Shown here: piece after piece, positions 35,027-44,541 of the stretch
How positions within the stretch are numbered: the stretch's first letter is position 1
Layout of the letters: the number at the start of each line of letters is the position of its first letter
Assembly (NCBI RefSeq): GCF_003967075.1
Contig: NZ_AP018664.1
Location: 1,116,001-1,180,000, forward strand
Origin: Sphingobium amiense
GTDB lineage: Bacteria > Pseudomonadota > Alphaproteobacteria > Sphingomonadales > Sphingomonadaceae
Length of the DNA: 64,000 nt
Reading direction: 5' to 3'
Position numbers and translations under genes: made by a program
The notes under the pieces: model-generated
Seen by the model: the letters and a program-made list of their open reading frames with translations, nothing else
Database searches by the model: none
What the model was told of the DNA's origin: nothing

Positions 35027-37204
35027 TTAAAGCTCGCTGTCCATCAGCTTGGGAAAGAAGCCCTCATGCGCGGCGCGCAGGTCGGCCAGAGGCACGCCCG
35101 CGACGCTGTCGCCGCCCACCGTGCCGATCCGCACCGCGCCCGGCACCTCGACGCCCTGCGCCGCGGTGACGATATAGCGCCCCTGATCCTCGCCGAACGC
35201 GCTCTGCGGCGTGAAGGCGGTGGTCAGCGCCGCGCCGATCCCGCCCGCCAGAGCCATTTCCGCAATCGCGACCAGCAGCCCGCCGTCCGAAACGTCATGC
35301 ACCGCGCTCGCCTTGCCTTCCGCGATCAGCGAGCGGACCAGATCCCCGTTGGCGCGTTCCGCTGCCAGATCGACCTTCGGCGCGTCGCCCGCCTCACAGC
35401 CCGCAATCTCGCGCAGCCAGATCGACTGGCCGAGATGCGATCCTTCTCCGCCGATCAGCCAGATCGCATCGCCCGCATTTTTGAACGCGACGGTCGCCAT
35501 CGCGTCGATGTCGGCCAGCAGCCCGATGCCGCCGATGGCGGGCGTCGGCAGGATGGCGGAGCCGCCGCCGGTCGCCTTGCTCTCATTATAGAGGCTGACA
35601 TTGCCCGACACGATCGGGAAGTCGAGCGCGCGGCACGCATCGCCCATGCCGTCGAGGCAGCCGGTCAACTGCGCCATGATTTCGGGCCGCTGGGGGTTGG
35701 CGAAGTTCAGGCAGTTAGTGACGGCGAGCGGGGTCGATCCCACCGCCGACAGGTTGCGATAACATTCCGCGATGGCCTGCTTGCCGCCTTCATAGGGGTC
35801 GGCATAGCAATAGCGCGGCGTGCAGTCGGTGCTGATCGCGATGCCCTTCTGCGATCCATGCACGCGCACGACCGCCGCGTCGCCGCCGGGGCGCTGCACC
35901 GTGTCCGCGCCGACCATATGGTCATATTGCTCCCATATCCAGCGGCGGCTGGCGATGTCGGGCGATCCCATGAGCGCCACGAGGTCCGCGCCCACATCCG
36001 CGCTGGCGGGCAGGTCGCCCAGCGGTTCGACCTTCGCCCATGCCTTATAGTCTTCCCGCGACAGTGACGGGCGATCATAGAGCGGCGCGTCGTCGGCCAG
36101 CGGCGCGAGCGGGATGTCGCACACCGTCTCGCCCTTGTGCACCAGCACCATGCGCCCCGTGTCGGTGACATGGCCGATGACCGCGAAGTCCAGCTCCCAC
36201 TTGCGGAAGATCGCTTCGGCAAAGGCTTCCTTGCCGGGCTGGAGCACCATCAGCATCCGCTCCTGCGATTCCGACAGCATCATCTCATAGGCGGTCATGC
36301 CCGTTTCGCGTTGCGGCACGGCGTCCATGTTGAGTTCGATGCCGACGCCGCCCTTGGAGGCCATCTCGACGCTGGAGGAGGTGAGGCCCGCCGCGCCCAT
36401 GTCCTGAATGGCGACGATGGCGTCCGACGCCATCAGCTCCAGACACGCCTCGATCAGCAGCTTTTCGGTGAAGGGGTCGCCCACCTGCACGGTCGGGCGC
36501 TTTTCCTCGCTGTCCTCGCCGAAATCCGCCGACGCCATCGTCGCGCCATGGATGCCGTCGCGTCCGGTCTTGGACCCCACATAGACGATCGGATTGCCGA
36601 CGCCCGACGCTGCCGAATAGAAGATTTTGTCCGTGTCCGCGACGCCTACGGTCATCGCGTTGACCAGGATGTTGCCGTCATAGGCGGGGTGGAAATTCAC
36701 TTCGCCGCCCACCGTCGGCACGCCCACGCAATTGCCGTAGCCGCCGATGCCGTGCACCACGCCGCTGATGAGATGCTTCATCTTCGGGTGATCGGGCCGC
36801 CCGAAACGCAGCGCATTCATGTTCGCGACCGGGCGCGCGCCCATGGTGAACACATCGCGCAGGATGCCGCCGACGCCCGTCGCCGCGCCCTGATAGGGTT
36901 CGATGTAGGACGGGTGGTTGTGGCTCTCCATCTTGAAGATCGCCGCCTGCCCGTCGCCAATGTCCACGACGCCCGCATTCTCGCCGGGGCCGCAGATCAC
37001 CTGCGGGCCGGTGGTGGGCAGTTTTTTGAGATGGATGCGGCTCGACTTATAGCTGCAATGCTCCGACCACATGACCGAAAAGATGCCGAGTTCGGTAAGG
37101 TTCGGCTCGCGCCCGAGCGCATTCAGAACGCGGTCATATTCTTCCGGGGAAAGGCCATGTTCGGCGACGGTTTCCGGGGTGATCTGGGGAGCGGTGCTGG
37201 ACAT
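35027..37204 (-). CDS. purL: Phosphoribosylformylglycinamidine synthase subunit PurL
   Basis: A 725-residue enzyme of purine synthesis that converts FGAR to FGAM with ATP and ammonia. It is the small PurL that works with separate PurQ and PurS. Family segments include [49 protein letters not shown] and [10 protein letters not shown]. The start at 37204 follows AAAGG at a normal ribosome-binding-site distance. Confidence 0.97.
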   Translation of the reverse strand: MSSTAPQITPETVAEHGLSPEEYDRVLNALGREPNLTELGIFSVMWSEHCSYKSSRIHLKKLPTTGPQVICGPGENAGVVDIGDGQAAIFKMESHNHPSYIEPYQGAATGVGGILRDVFTMGARPVANMNALRFGRPDHPKMKHLISGVVHGIGGYGNCVGVPTVGGEVNFHPAYDGNILVNAMTVGVADTDKIFYSAASGVGNPIVYVGSKTGRDGIHGATMASADFGEDSEEKRPTVQVGDPFTEKLLIEACLELMASDAIVAIQDMGAAGLTSSSVEMASKGGVGIELNMDAVPQRETGMTAYEMMLSESQERMLMVLQPGKEAFAEAIFRKWELDFAVIGHVTDTGRMVLVHKGETVCDIPLAPLADDAPLYDRPSLSREDYKAWAKVEPLGDLPASADVGADLVALMGSPDIASRRWIWEQYDHMVGADTVQRPGGDAAVVRVHGSQKGIAISTDCTPRYCYADPYEGGKQAIAECYRNLSAVGSTPLAVTNCLNFANPQRPEIMAQLTGCLDGMGDACRALDFPIVSGNVSLYNESKATGGGSAILPTPAIGGIGLLADIDAMATVAFKNAGDAIWLIGGEGSHLGQSIWLREIAGCEAGDAPKVDLAAERANGDLVRSLIAEGKASAVHDVSDGGLLVAIAEMALAGGIGAALTTAFTPQSAFGEDQGRYIVTAAQGVEVPGAVRIGTVGGDSVAGVPLADLRAAHEGFFPKLMDSEL

Positions 37205-37211
37205 GCCCGCG

Positions 37212-37240
37212 CCTTTAGCGGCGGCGCGCGGGAAGGGCAA
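37212..37240 (-). promoter_or_regulatory. Promoter-like sequence directly before purL
   Basis: On the minus strand, TTGCCC (37240-37235) and TAAAGG (37217-37212) with a 17-bp spacer. If used, the transcript would begin almost at the ATG. The AAAGG may instead serve as the ribosome-binding site. Confidence 0.3.
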
Positions 37241-37291
37241 TGGCGGCGTCGGCGCAACGCGCCCATCCTCCCTCACCACATTCTTCGCCCC

Positions 37292-37327
37292 AAAAGAAAA
37301 AGGCCGGACCTTTGTGAAGGTCCGGCC
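37292..37327 (-). terminator. Rho-independent terminator of the MliC-like lipoprotein gene
   Basis: A perfect 11-bp stem GGCCGGACCTT/AAGGTCCGGCC (37302-37312, 37317-37327) with a TGTG loop, followed on the minus strand by TTTTTCTTTT. Confidence 0.92.
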
Positions 37328-37353
37328 GGAAAAAGCGGAAATGTCCCTTGGGA

Positions 37354-37737
37354 TCAGACGTGGCAGCTCTGCGCGCCCTTGCCCGGAACGGTGATGGTCA
37401 CATCATTGCCCTGACCCGACACTTCGTAGCCGCCCTCGGCCACATAGGGCTTGCCCGCTTCGGGCGCGACCAGCTTCGTGGGCGATCCGGTCTTGTCGGT
37501 GCGGAGGTTCGCGGTCTTGTCGTCGCTCAGGAAGTCGACGAAGATCAGGCTGTTGTCCTTGCAGCGATACTGCTTGTTCGCCTTCACCGAAGGGGGCAGC
37601 TCGACCGGCGCGGCATTGGCCAGCTTTTCGGCCATGGGATCGGCGGGGCCGCCCACGACTTCGGGTTCATCATTCTTGTTGCAGGCCGACAGCATGGCGA
37701 GACCGGCAACGGCGATCAGGGGGAAATAAAGTTTCAT
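37354..37737 (-). CDS. Lipoprotein with MliC-like (C-type lysozyme inhibitor) domain
   Basis: A 127-residue lipoprotein: signal peptide with lipobox LSAC, lipidated Cys19, then a low-complexity linker. The C-terminal domain (about 55-127), with [19 protein letters not shown] at its start and a final SCHV, has the Cys-to-Cys beta-barrel pattern of the MliC/PliC family, which protects peptidoglycan against lysozyme. The family assignment is by pattern only. Monocistronic with a strong terminator; divergent from xseB. Confidence 0.7.
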   Translation of the reverse strand: MKLYFPLIAVAGLAMLSACNKNDEPEVVGGPADPMAEKLANAAPVELPPSVKANKQYRCKDNSLIFVDFLSDDKTANLRTDKTGSPTKLVAPEAGKPYVAEGGYEVSGQGNDVTITVPGKGAQSCHV

Positions 37738-37919
37738 AGCGATCCTTCTATGTGCACGGGCGTCATGGTGCGTCAACGCAAAAACTATGCTTTTCCGCCA
37801 TGCGCCCTGCAATGACGTCATGACGCTTTCGTGACCGCAGGGGCGGGAGCGGGGGCGGGCGCACCGATTCGGGCCATACGGGCTTGACCCGGCATCGGGG
37901 GGCGGTCAATGCAGGCAGC

Positions 37920-38174
37920 ATGGCCGAGACATCCTCTTTTCCCGATCCGGCGAGCCTGTCCTTCGAGGAAGCGCTCCGCGCGCTCGAACAGATCGTCCGC
38001 CGGCTCGAAAGCGGCGACGTGCCGCTCGACGAATCGATTGCACTCTATGCGCAGGGCGAGGAACTGCGGAAACGCTGCACCGAACGGCTCGCGGCTGCGG
38101 AGGCGCGCATCCAGAAACTGACGCTGGACGCCAGCGGCGCGCCAGTCGGTGCGCAACCCTTCGGCGCGGACTGA
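37920..38174 (+). CDS. xseB: Exodeoxyribonuclease VII small subunit
   Basis: An 84-residue helical subunit of ExoVII. LSFEEALRALEQIVRRLESGDVPLDESIALYAQGEELRKRC (given as the family pattern over residues about 10-50) is the signature: EAL, LE, VRRLE, G, LDES. Followed by ispA after 10 bp, the widespread xseB-ispA pairing. Confidence 0.93.
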   Translation: MAETSSFPDPASLSFEEALRALEQIVRRLESGDVPLDESIALYAQGEELRKRCTERLAAAEARIQKLTLDASGAPVGAQPFGAD

Positions 38175-38184
38175 AAGCGCCGCG

Positions 38185-39096
38185 ATGGGGGAGAGGGGGG
38201 CAAGCGCGACCGCCATCGTGACCGCGCGCGCGGCCGAACTCGCGGCGCAGGTCGACGCGGCGTTCGACCGGCTGCTCGCCGTGCCGGACGATGCGCGCCG
38301 CCGCCTTTACGAAGCGATGCGCCATGCCGCCATCGGCGGCGGCAAGCGGCTTCGCCCTCTGCTGGTGCAGGCGGCGTCCGACCTTTTCCATATTGACCGG
38401 GAAGCGGCGCTGCGCGTCGGCCTCGCAATCGAATGCATCCATGTCTATTCGCTGATCCACGACGATCTCCCCGCCATGGACGACGACGACATGCGCCGGG
38501 GCAAGCCCACGGTGCACAAGGCGTTCGACGAGGCGACGGCGATCCTCGCGGGGGATTGCCTCCACGATCTCGCCTTCCAGATCCTGTCGGATGAAGGCAC
38601 GCATCCCGACCCCTTCGTCCGCATCGAACTGGTGCGGGCGCTCGCGCTCGCCAGCGGCCCTGCCGGCATGGCGGGCGGGCAGATGATGGATCTGGAGGCG
38701 GAAAAGACCCGCTTCGACCTTGCCACCGTCACCCGGCTCCAGAATCTCAAGACCGGCGCGCTGATCGAGGTGTGCGTGGAGGCCGCCGCGATCATGGCGC
38801 GCCTGCCCGCCGAAGCGCGCGTGCCGCTGCACGGCTATGCCCGCGACATCGGTCTCGCCTTCCAGATCGCCGACGACCTGCTCGATGTGGAGGGCGACCC
38901 CGCGCTCGCGGGCAAGGCGCTGGGCAAGGATGCGGCGGCGGGCAAGGAGACTTTCGTGTCGCTGCTGGGCGTCGAGCGCGCCCGCGCGCAGGCGGCGATG
39001 CTGGTGGATCAGGCCAAGGCGCATCTGCACGGGCACGGCGCGGAAGCCGACCTGCTGCGCGCCATTGCTGACTATATCGTGGAGAGGGACCGCTAA
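38185..39096 (+). CDS. ispA: Farnesyl diphosphate synthase (polyprenyl synthetase family)
   Basis: A 303-residue trans-prenyltransferase that makes farnesyl diphosphate, the primer for UppS. The first Asp-rich motif is HDDLPAMDDDDMRRGKP, the second is AFQIADDLLDVEGD; GGKRLRP binds the isopentenyl diphosphate. Start ATG at 38185. With dxr and uppS, three isoprenoid genes are in this window. Three bp upstream of coaD. Confidence 0.95.
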   Translation: MGERGASATAIVTARAAELAAQVDAAFDRLLAVPDDARRRLYEAMRHAAIGGGKRLRPLLVQAASDLFHIDREAALRVGLAIECIHVYSLIHDDLPAMDDDDMRRGKPTVHKAFDEATAILAGDCLHDLAFQILSDEGTHPDPFVRIELVRALALASGPAGMAGGQMMDLEAEKTRFDLATVTRLQNLKTGALIEVCVEAAAIMARLPAEARVPLHGYARDIGLAFQIADDLLDVEGDPALAGKALGKDAAAGKETFVSLLGVERARAQAAMLVDQAKAHLHGHGAEADLLRAIADYIVERDR

Positions 39097-39099
39097 CCC

Positions 39100-39609
39100 A
39101 TGGGCACACAGCGTATCGGCGTCTATCCCGGCACTTTCGACCCCATCACGCTGGGGCATATGGACATCATCCGGCGCGGCGCGAAGCTGGTCGACAAGCT
39201 GGTGATCGGCGTCACGACCAACATCGCCAAATCGCCCATGTTCACCGACGAGGAACGGCTGGAGATGGTCCGCCGCGAATGCGCGGGCGTCGACACCGAA
39301 ATCGTCGTCACAGGCTTCAACTCGCTGCTCATGGACTTCGCCGAATCGCAGGGGGCCAGCGTCATCATCCGCGGCCTGCGCGCCGTCGCCGACTTCGAAT
39401 ATGAATATCAGATGGCGGGCATGAACCAGCAGATCAACGGCCGTGTCGAAACCGTCTTCCTGATGGCGGACGTGTCGCTGCAGCCCATCGCATCCCGCCT
39501 CGTCAAGGAAATCGCGCTCTACGGCGGGCCGATCCACAAATTCGTCAGCCCCGCCGTGTGCGACGATGTGACCACGCGCGTCGATCGGCTGGGCCGCAAG
39601 GGGGCGTGA
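39100..39609 (+). CDS. coaD: Phosphopantetheine adenylyltransferase
   Basis: A 169-residue nucleotidyltransferase, penultimate step of coenzyme A synthesis. YPGTFDPITLGHMDI carries the TxGH nucleotide motif; RGLRAVADFEYEYQMAGMNQ and IASRLVKEIA match the family. It is 3 bp after ispA and 101 bp before a peptidyl-prolyl isomerase gene. Confidence 0.97.
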   Translation: MGTQRIGVYPGTFDPITLGHMDIIRRGAKLVDKLVIGVTTNIAKSPMFTDEERLEMVRRECAGVDTEIVVTGFNSLLMDFAESQGASVIIRGLRAVADFEYEYQMAGMNQQINGRVETVFLMADVSLQPIASRLVKEIALYGGPIHKFVSPAVCDDVTTRVDRLGRKGA

Positions 39610-39710
39610 CGCGCCGTTTCAGCCTGCGTTCAGTTGCCAATCGCGATCAGCGCGCTATCAGGGCGGAGCGACCCGCCCGGTCCGATCATTTGAAGGAAAG
39701 CCTTTCTCCC

Positions 39711-40463
39711 ATGCGTTTCACCCGCGCGCTCAAGACCGTGGCGATCGGTTTCGCCCTTACCGCGTCCATTCCGGCGTTCGCCCAGGGCGGTGGCCGCGGA
39801 CAGGCCGAGGAAATGAAGAAGGCCGAAACCGCGGCGAAGGCGCAGGAAAATCTCAAGACGCTGGGCACCGACATTACGCCCAAGCTGCCGCCCGCGACCG
39901 TCCCTGCCGATCCCCAGAATATCTGGGATCTCGACCTGTCGAGCGGCGGGCGCGTGCGCATCCAGTTGCGCCCCGACATCGCGCCCGCGCATGTCGAACG
40001 GATCAAGGAACTGACGCGGCAGGGCTTCTATAACGGCCTCAAATTCCACCGGGTGATCCCCGGCTTCATGGCGCAGGGCGGCGATCCCAAGGGCGACGGG
40101 ACGGGCGGCTCCACGCTTCCCGACCTCAAGGCCGAATTCAACCCGATGCCGCACCTTCGCGGCACCGTCTCGATGGCGCGCGCGCAAAGCCCCGACAGCG
40201 CCAACAGCCAGTTCTTCATCGTGCTGCTGCCCCGCATGCAGCTCGACAAGAAATATACCGTCTTCGGCCGCGTGATCGACGGGATGCAATATGTCGACGC
40301 CATCGCGGAAGGCGAGCCGCCGGCAAACCCGACCGTCATCCTCCAGGCGTCGATCGACAGCGACGGCAAGCCGCCCGTGACCGCCGCGCCGCCTCCGCCG
40401 CCCGCACCGGCCCCGTCGATCGTTCCGACGCCCGCGAAAAAGCCCGCACCCAAAAAGAAGTAA
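39711..40463 (+). CDS. Periplasmic cyclophilin-type peptidyl-prolyl isomerase
   Basis: A 250-residue exported protein. The signal peptide ends at PAFAQ; a cyclophilin domain occupies about 70-215, with GLKFHRVIPGFMAQGGD, GTVSMAR, NSQFFIVL and YTVFGRV. The C-terminal tail (PPPPPAPAP... KKPAPKKK) is Pro-rich and basic and could contact the envelope. AAGGAAAG precedes the ATG at 39711. Placed between coaD and queA. Confidence 0.93.
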   Translation: MRFTRALKTVAIGFALTASIPAFAQGGGRGQAEEMKKAETAAKAQENLKTLGTDITPKLPPATVPADPQNIWDLDLSSGGRVRIQLRPDIAPAHVERIKELTRQGFYNGLKFHRVIPGFMAQGGDPKGDGTGGSTLPDLKAEFNPMPHLRGTVSMARAQSPDSANSQFFIVLLPRMQLDKKYTVFGRVIDGMQYVDAIAEGEPPANPTVILQASIDSDGKPPVTAAPPPPPAPAPSIVPTPAKKPAPKKK

Positions 40464-40487
40464 GCGGCTCTCCGGGCCAACCTCGTC

Positions 40488-41516
40488 ATGCGCGTAGACC
40501 TGTTCGATTTCGACCTGCCGCAGGACAATATCGCCCTGCGCCCGGCGTCCCCGCGCGACAGCGCCCGGCTGCTGCTGGTGCCCGGCGACGGCGCGATGCA
40601 GGACCATATCGTGCGCAATCTGCCCTCGCTCCTGCGCTCAGGCGACGTGCTGGTCTTCAACGATACGAAGGTCATTCCCGCCCAGCTTGAAGGCAAGCGC
40701 GGCGAAGCGCGCATCGGCGCGACGCTGCACAGGCGGCTCGGCCTGCGCCAGTGGCAGGCGTTCCTGCGCAACGCCAGGCGGGTGCGCGCAGGCGACCGGA
40801 TCGACTTCGGCGCAGGCGTCACCGCCATCGCCGGGCCGCGCGATGAGGATGGCGGCGTGACGCTCGATTTCGAGGGCGAAGAGCCGGTCGAGATCCTGCT
40901 GGAACGGGCAGGACGGATGCCGCTCCCGCCCTATATCGCCAGCAAGCGCCCCACCGACGAACGCGACCGCAGCGATTACCAGACCATGTTCGCGCGGGAG
41001 GATGGCGCGGTCGCCGCGCCCACCGCCGCGCTGCACTTCACGCCCGCCCTGATGACCGCCATCGCGCAGGCGGGCGTCCTCACCGAAACGCTGACCCTTC
41101 ACGTCGGGGCTGGCACCTTCCTGCCGGTCAAGGCCGACGATACCGACGATCACCGCATGCACGCCGAATGGGGCCGCATTGACGCCGCGACGGCGGAGCG
41201 CCTCAACGCCGCGCGCGCGGCGGGCGGGCGGCTGATCGCGGTCGGCACCACCTCGCTTCGCCTCCTCGAAAGCGCGTGTGGGGAAGACGGCGTGATCCGC
41301 CCCTTCGCCGACGAAACCCGCATCTTCATCACGCCGGGCTACCGCTTCCGCGCGGTGGACGGCCTGATGACCAACTTCCATTTGCCCAAGTCGACGCTCT
41401 TCATGCTGGTAAGCGCGCTTATGGGCCGCGAACGGATGCAGAGCGCCTACGCCCACGCCATCGCCACGGGCTACCGCTTCTATTCCTACGGCGACAGTTC
41501 GCTGCTGCTGCCGTAA
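40488..41516 (+). CDS. queA: S-adenosylmethionine:tRNA ribosyltransferase-isomerase
   Basis: A 342-residue enzyme that builds epoxyqueuosine on tRNA from preQ1 and [51 protein letters not shown] and [14 protein letters not shown] are all typical. 24 bp after the isomerase gene and likely co-transcribed with it. Confidence 0.97.
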   Translation: MRVDLFDFDLPQDNIALRPASPRDSARLLLVPGDGAMQDHIVRNLPSLLRSGDVLVFNDTKVIPAQLEGKRGEARIGATLHRRLGLRQWQAFLRNARRVRAGDRIDFGAGVTAIAGPRDEDGGVTLDFEGEEPVEILLERAGRMPLPPYIASKRPTDERDRSDYQTMFAREDGAVAAPTAALHFTPALMTAIAQAGVLTETLTLHVGAGTFLPVKADDTDDHRMHAEWGRIDAATAERLNAARAAGGRLIAVGTTSLRLLESACGEDGVIRPFADETRIFITPGYRFRAVDGLMTNFHLPKSTLFMLVSALMGRERMQSAYAHAIATGYRFYSYGDSSLLLP

Positions 41517-41625
41517 ATCAGTTTCGGATTAAAATCCCTCTTGTCAGCGGGTTGGCTCGCGCATAGCCTGCTTTGCACGGGTTCCTTGGGGAAGGGACTC
41601 GGGGGACATTCGGGGGATTATCCAT

Positions 41626-42363
41626 ATGTGGAGAGTGATGCTCGCCGCGGCGGCGCTTGCCGTTGCGACGCCCGCCGCCGCGCAGGAGCGCACGGCGGTG
41701 AGAGCCGGTTTCGAACTGCCCGCCAACAGCGGCAAGACCATCCTCGTCTTCCGGCCCAGCGTCAGCGTCGGTGCGCAGTCGACCGGCGGCATGTTCGAAC
41801 CCAATGCCGACTGGACCGACAGCGCGCGCAAAAATATCGACGATGCGCTCCTTGCGCGGCAGGCGAGCCTCGGCAACCGGGTCGTCATGGCCCCGGAAAG
41901 CTATGGCGAAGACGCCCGCCGGGTGGAGGAATATACCAAGCTGTTCGCCGCCGTCTCTCAGGCAGTGATCCAGTATCAGTTCTTCGTCGGCAACCGCCTC
42001 CCCACCAAGAAGCGCGATAACAAGGCTGGCGTGTTCGAATGGTCGCTCGGCGAAGAAGTCGGTTCGCTGCCCGGCGCGCGCGAAGCCGACTATGCGCTCT
42101 TTCTCTATAACAAGGACGCTTATGGCTCGACGGGCCGCAAGCTGTTGCAGTTTGCGGCGGCTCTGGGAGGGGTAGGGGTCACATCGGGCGAACATGCGGG
42201 CTATGCCGGGCTGGTCGACCTTCGCACCGGCAACCTCCTGTGGCTGAACGCGGACGCGCAGATGGGCGGCGACGTCCGCGAAGCCGATGGCGCGATCAAG
42301 CGCGTCGGTCAGTTGCTCGAGGAGTTTCCCGGCAGCGCCGCGCCCGTGGCGGCCCAACCATGA
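41626..42363 (+). CDS. Exported protein of unknown function, first gene of a secreted-protein operon
   Basis: A 245-residue protein with a signal peptide ending ATPAAAQ. The mature part starts with a beta-rich segment (KTILVFRPSVSVGAQSTGG) and has a conserved-looking LWLNADAQMGGDVREADGA near the C-terminus. No family is recognised; the fold could resemble outer-membrane-associated assembly proteins. ATG at 41626; an ATG at 41638 is also preceded by GGAGAG. The stop overlaps the next gene (ATGA). Confidence 0.75.
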   Translation: MWRVMLAAAALAVATPAAAQERTAVRAGFELPANSGKTILVFRPSVSVGAQSTGGMFEPNADWTDSARKNIDDALLARQASLGNRVVMAPESYGEDARRVEEYTKLFAAVSQAVIQYQFFVGNRLPTKKRDNKAGVFEWSLGEEVGSLPGAREADYALFLYNKDAYGSTGRKLLQFAAALGGVGVTSGEHAGYAGLVDLRTGNLLWLNADAQMGGDVREADGAIKRVGQLLEEFPGSAAPVAAQP

Positions 42364-43571
42364 GGCTGGCGCTCGCCGCAGCGGCTGCGCTGGCGTTCGC
42401 GCCCGCCGCTCCCGCCGCCGTTCCAAAGCCGGCCGCGCCAGCGCCCTTGCCGGCCCCCTATAGCGGCGCATATCAGCCGCAGGGCGTCGATGAGATCGGC
42501 CTGTGGCGCATGTCCGACGAGCAGGAGCGCGCACTGGCGAACTCGCCGCTGGTGCTCCGCGACGAAGCGCTCAACGCCTATGTGCGCAAGGTGCTCTGTT
42601 CCGCCATCGGCGCGGATCGCTGCGCTTCGGTGCGGCCCTATATCGTCCGTCTGCCGCTCTTCAACGCCAGCATGACGCCCAACGGCACGATGGAAATCTA
42701 CACCGGCCTGCTGCTGCGGGTGCGGAGCGAAGCGGAACTGGCGTCGGTGCTGGGCCATGAATTCGGCCATTTCGAAAAGCGGCACACGCTCGAAAAATTC
42801 AAGGCGAAGCGTCGCGGCACCGATCTGCTGAGCTGGGCCGCCGTCCTCACCTCCATGTCGGGCAGCGCGCAAGCCTATCGCAGCTTCAACGACATGCAAC
42901 TGTCGGTGCTGGGCGGTCTGGCGCGATACGGCCGCGATCAGGAGCGGGAGGCCGACCTCATGGGTCTCGGCTACCTCAATCAGGGACATTTGCGCGCCAC
43001 CGCCGCGTCGCGCGTATGGCGCAATTTCATCCTCGAACAGGAAGCGTCGGCGGCGGCGCGGGGACTGAGCAAGCCCGATTTCGATCACGTCGCCTTCTTC
43101 GCCTCGCACCCGGCATCGGGCGAGCGCGCCGACTATCTCTACGGCCTTGCCGCACCCGACGGGGCGGACAGGGACGAAGGGGCCGACCGCTATGCCGCCG
43201 CGCTCGCGCCATGGCTGCCGATGTTCCTCGACGACCAGATCAGGCTCAACGATTTCGGCGCGAGCGATTTCATCATCCAGCGTCTCGCCGAGCCGGGCTG
43301 GACCGCGACGCTCTGGCGGGCGCGGGGGGATCTGTTCCGCCTGCGCGGCGCGCCGCGTGACCTCATGAACGCCGCCGATTTCTATGGGAAGGCCGCCGCG
43401 CTCGACCCGTCGATGGCGGAGGCGCAACGCGGCCTCGGTCTCTCGCTCATCAAGACCGGCCGCACGACAGAAGGGCGCGACGCCCTCAAACATTATCTTG
43501 CGCTTCAACCCGCCGCGCCCGACGCCGCGATGATCCGCATGACACTGAACGCTACCGGAGACGGCCAATGA
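42360..43571 (+). CDS. Exported M48 family metalloprotease with TPR-like C-terminus
   Basis: A 403-residue protein: signal peptide, Pro-rich linker, M48 domain with HEFGH at 133-137 and a downstream Glu in EREADLMGLGYL. The C-terminal 60 residues (AADFYGKAAALDPSMAEAQRGLGLSLIKTG) look like tetratricopeptide repeats, as in BepA. Second of three genes joined by ATGA overlaps. It is not closely similar to the LysM-bearing M48 protein at 28.9 kb. Confidence 0.9.
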   Translation: MRLALAAAAALAFAPAAPAAVPKPAAPAPLPAPYSGAYQPQGVDEIGLWRMSDEQERALANSPLVLRDEALNAYVRKVLCSAIGADRCASVRPYIVRLPLFNASMTPNGTMEIYTGLLLRVRSEAELASVLGHEFGHFEKRHTLEKFKAKRRGTDLLSWAAVLTSMSGSAQAYRSFNDMQLSVLGGLARYGRDQEREADLMGLGYLNQGHLRATAASRVWRNFILEQEASAAARGLSKPDFDHVAFFASHPASGERADYLYGLAAPDGADRDEGADRYAAALAPWLPMFLDDQIRLNDFGASDFIIQRLAEPGWTATLWRARGDLFRLRGAPRDLMNAADFYGKAAALDPSMAEAQRGLGLSLIKTGRTTEGRDALKHYLALQPAAPDAAMIRMTLNATGDGQ

Positions 43572-44182
43572 CCCCGAAGAAACGCGCGATTCTCTCCATG
43601 GGCCTCGCGCTCGCCTGCGCCGGTCCGCTTCACGCCAATGCCTGGCGTGAAAAGGCCAAGCCCGCCCAGATCGGCGACACGGCCTTCACTGTCACGCCCC
43701 CGCGCGACTGGAACCGGCTCGACATCCGGCCCGGCAAACATGCCGAAACATGGACGCTCGACGGCGACCAGCTCAACGATGTCACCTTTTACGCCGGGAT
43801 TTCGCCGGGCGAGCCGCTCGTGCGCGAACGCAGCCGCAAGCGTGATCCGCTGCCCAAATTCACCTCCGCGACCCTGCTCGCCGAAATCCCCGAACTGCTG
43901 GAGGGCACCTATCGCGCCTATAAGCAGAGCGGCACCTTCACCCTGACCGGCTCGACGCCCGAGCCGTTCCTCGGCAATCCCGGCGTCTATTTCACCTATG
44001 ACTATACCGATGCGGACCTGCTGCCGCGCCAGGGCGAAGCGCGCGCCACGCTGATCGGCGGAAAGCTCTATATGGCGACGTTCGACGCGCCGCGCCTGCA
44101 TTTCTTCGATGACGCCGTGGACGATTATCGCGCCCTGATCGCCACCGCGACGCTGGCGAACGCAGCCCCGGCGGCCCGCTGA
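43568..44182 (+). CDS. Exported protein of unknown function, third gene of a secreted-protein operon
   Basis: A 204-residue protein with a signal peptide ending LHANA. The mature domain begins FTVTPPRDWNRLDIRPGKHAETWTLDG, then a long beta-rich region; there is no lipobox and no catalytic motif. ATGA overlap with the M48 gene. Co-translation suggests it works with the protease or is its substrate or inhibitor; this is inference. Confidence 0.78.
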   Translation: MTPKKRAILSMGLALACAGPLHANAWREKAKPAQIGDTAFTVTPPRDWNRLDIRPGKHAETWTLDGDQLNDVTFYAGISPGEPLVRERSRKRDPLPKFTSATLLAEIPELLEGTYRAYKQSGTFTLTGSTPEPFLGNPGVYFTYDYTDADLLPRQGEARATLIGGKLYMATFDAPRLHFFDDAVDDYRALIATATLANAAPAAR

Positions 44183-44541
44183 GATCAGGCTGCTGTCCTA
44201 CCGCCATCGCCACGGCCTAGCCTTGCTGGATGACCGCCTCCGCTCCACCCCCGCTCACCCCGTCGCCTGACTGTCGCGTCGCTGTCGCGTGACCGGCGCG
44301 TCGCTGTCGCTTCGCGGGCGCTTGCGCGGCGCTTCGATGGCGCGTGGGCGGCGCGATTCTGCCCGAAAAGCGCGGTTTCGCGCCACCCTGCAACGGTGTG
44401 AACTTCGGCCCCCGATCCGGTGTCGCTTCACTGTCGCGTTCCGCAGCGCCGCTTCGTGGTCCCCAAGCAAATCCATCGCTTGGCGGGACGGGCGGCGCTG
44501 CCTATCTCTCGGCCATAGCGAATCATAACTGAAAGCCTGAC
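44183..44541. other. Non-coding region upstream of trxB with phased TGTCGC repeats
   Basis: 359 bp without a credible gene. TGTCGC occurs at 44272, 44283, 44305, 44421 and 44432; spacings within each group are 11 or 22 bp. GCGTCGCTGTCGC is an exact 13-bp direct repeat at 44276 and 44298. A candidate trxB promoter lies at 44480-44508. Confidence 0.6.
44480..44508 (+). promoter_or_regulatory. Candidate trxB promoter
   Basis: TTGGCG (44480-44485) and TATCTC (44503-44508) with a 17-bp spacer, giving a leader of about 27 nt. Confidence 0.4.

Noticed and set aside
44289..44528. 79-codon open frame upstream of trxB
   Set aside because: Arg/Ser-rich translation, no ribosome-binding site, and the region carries repeats and a promoter-like sequence.
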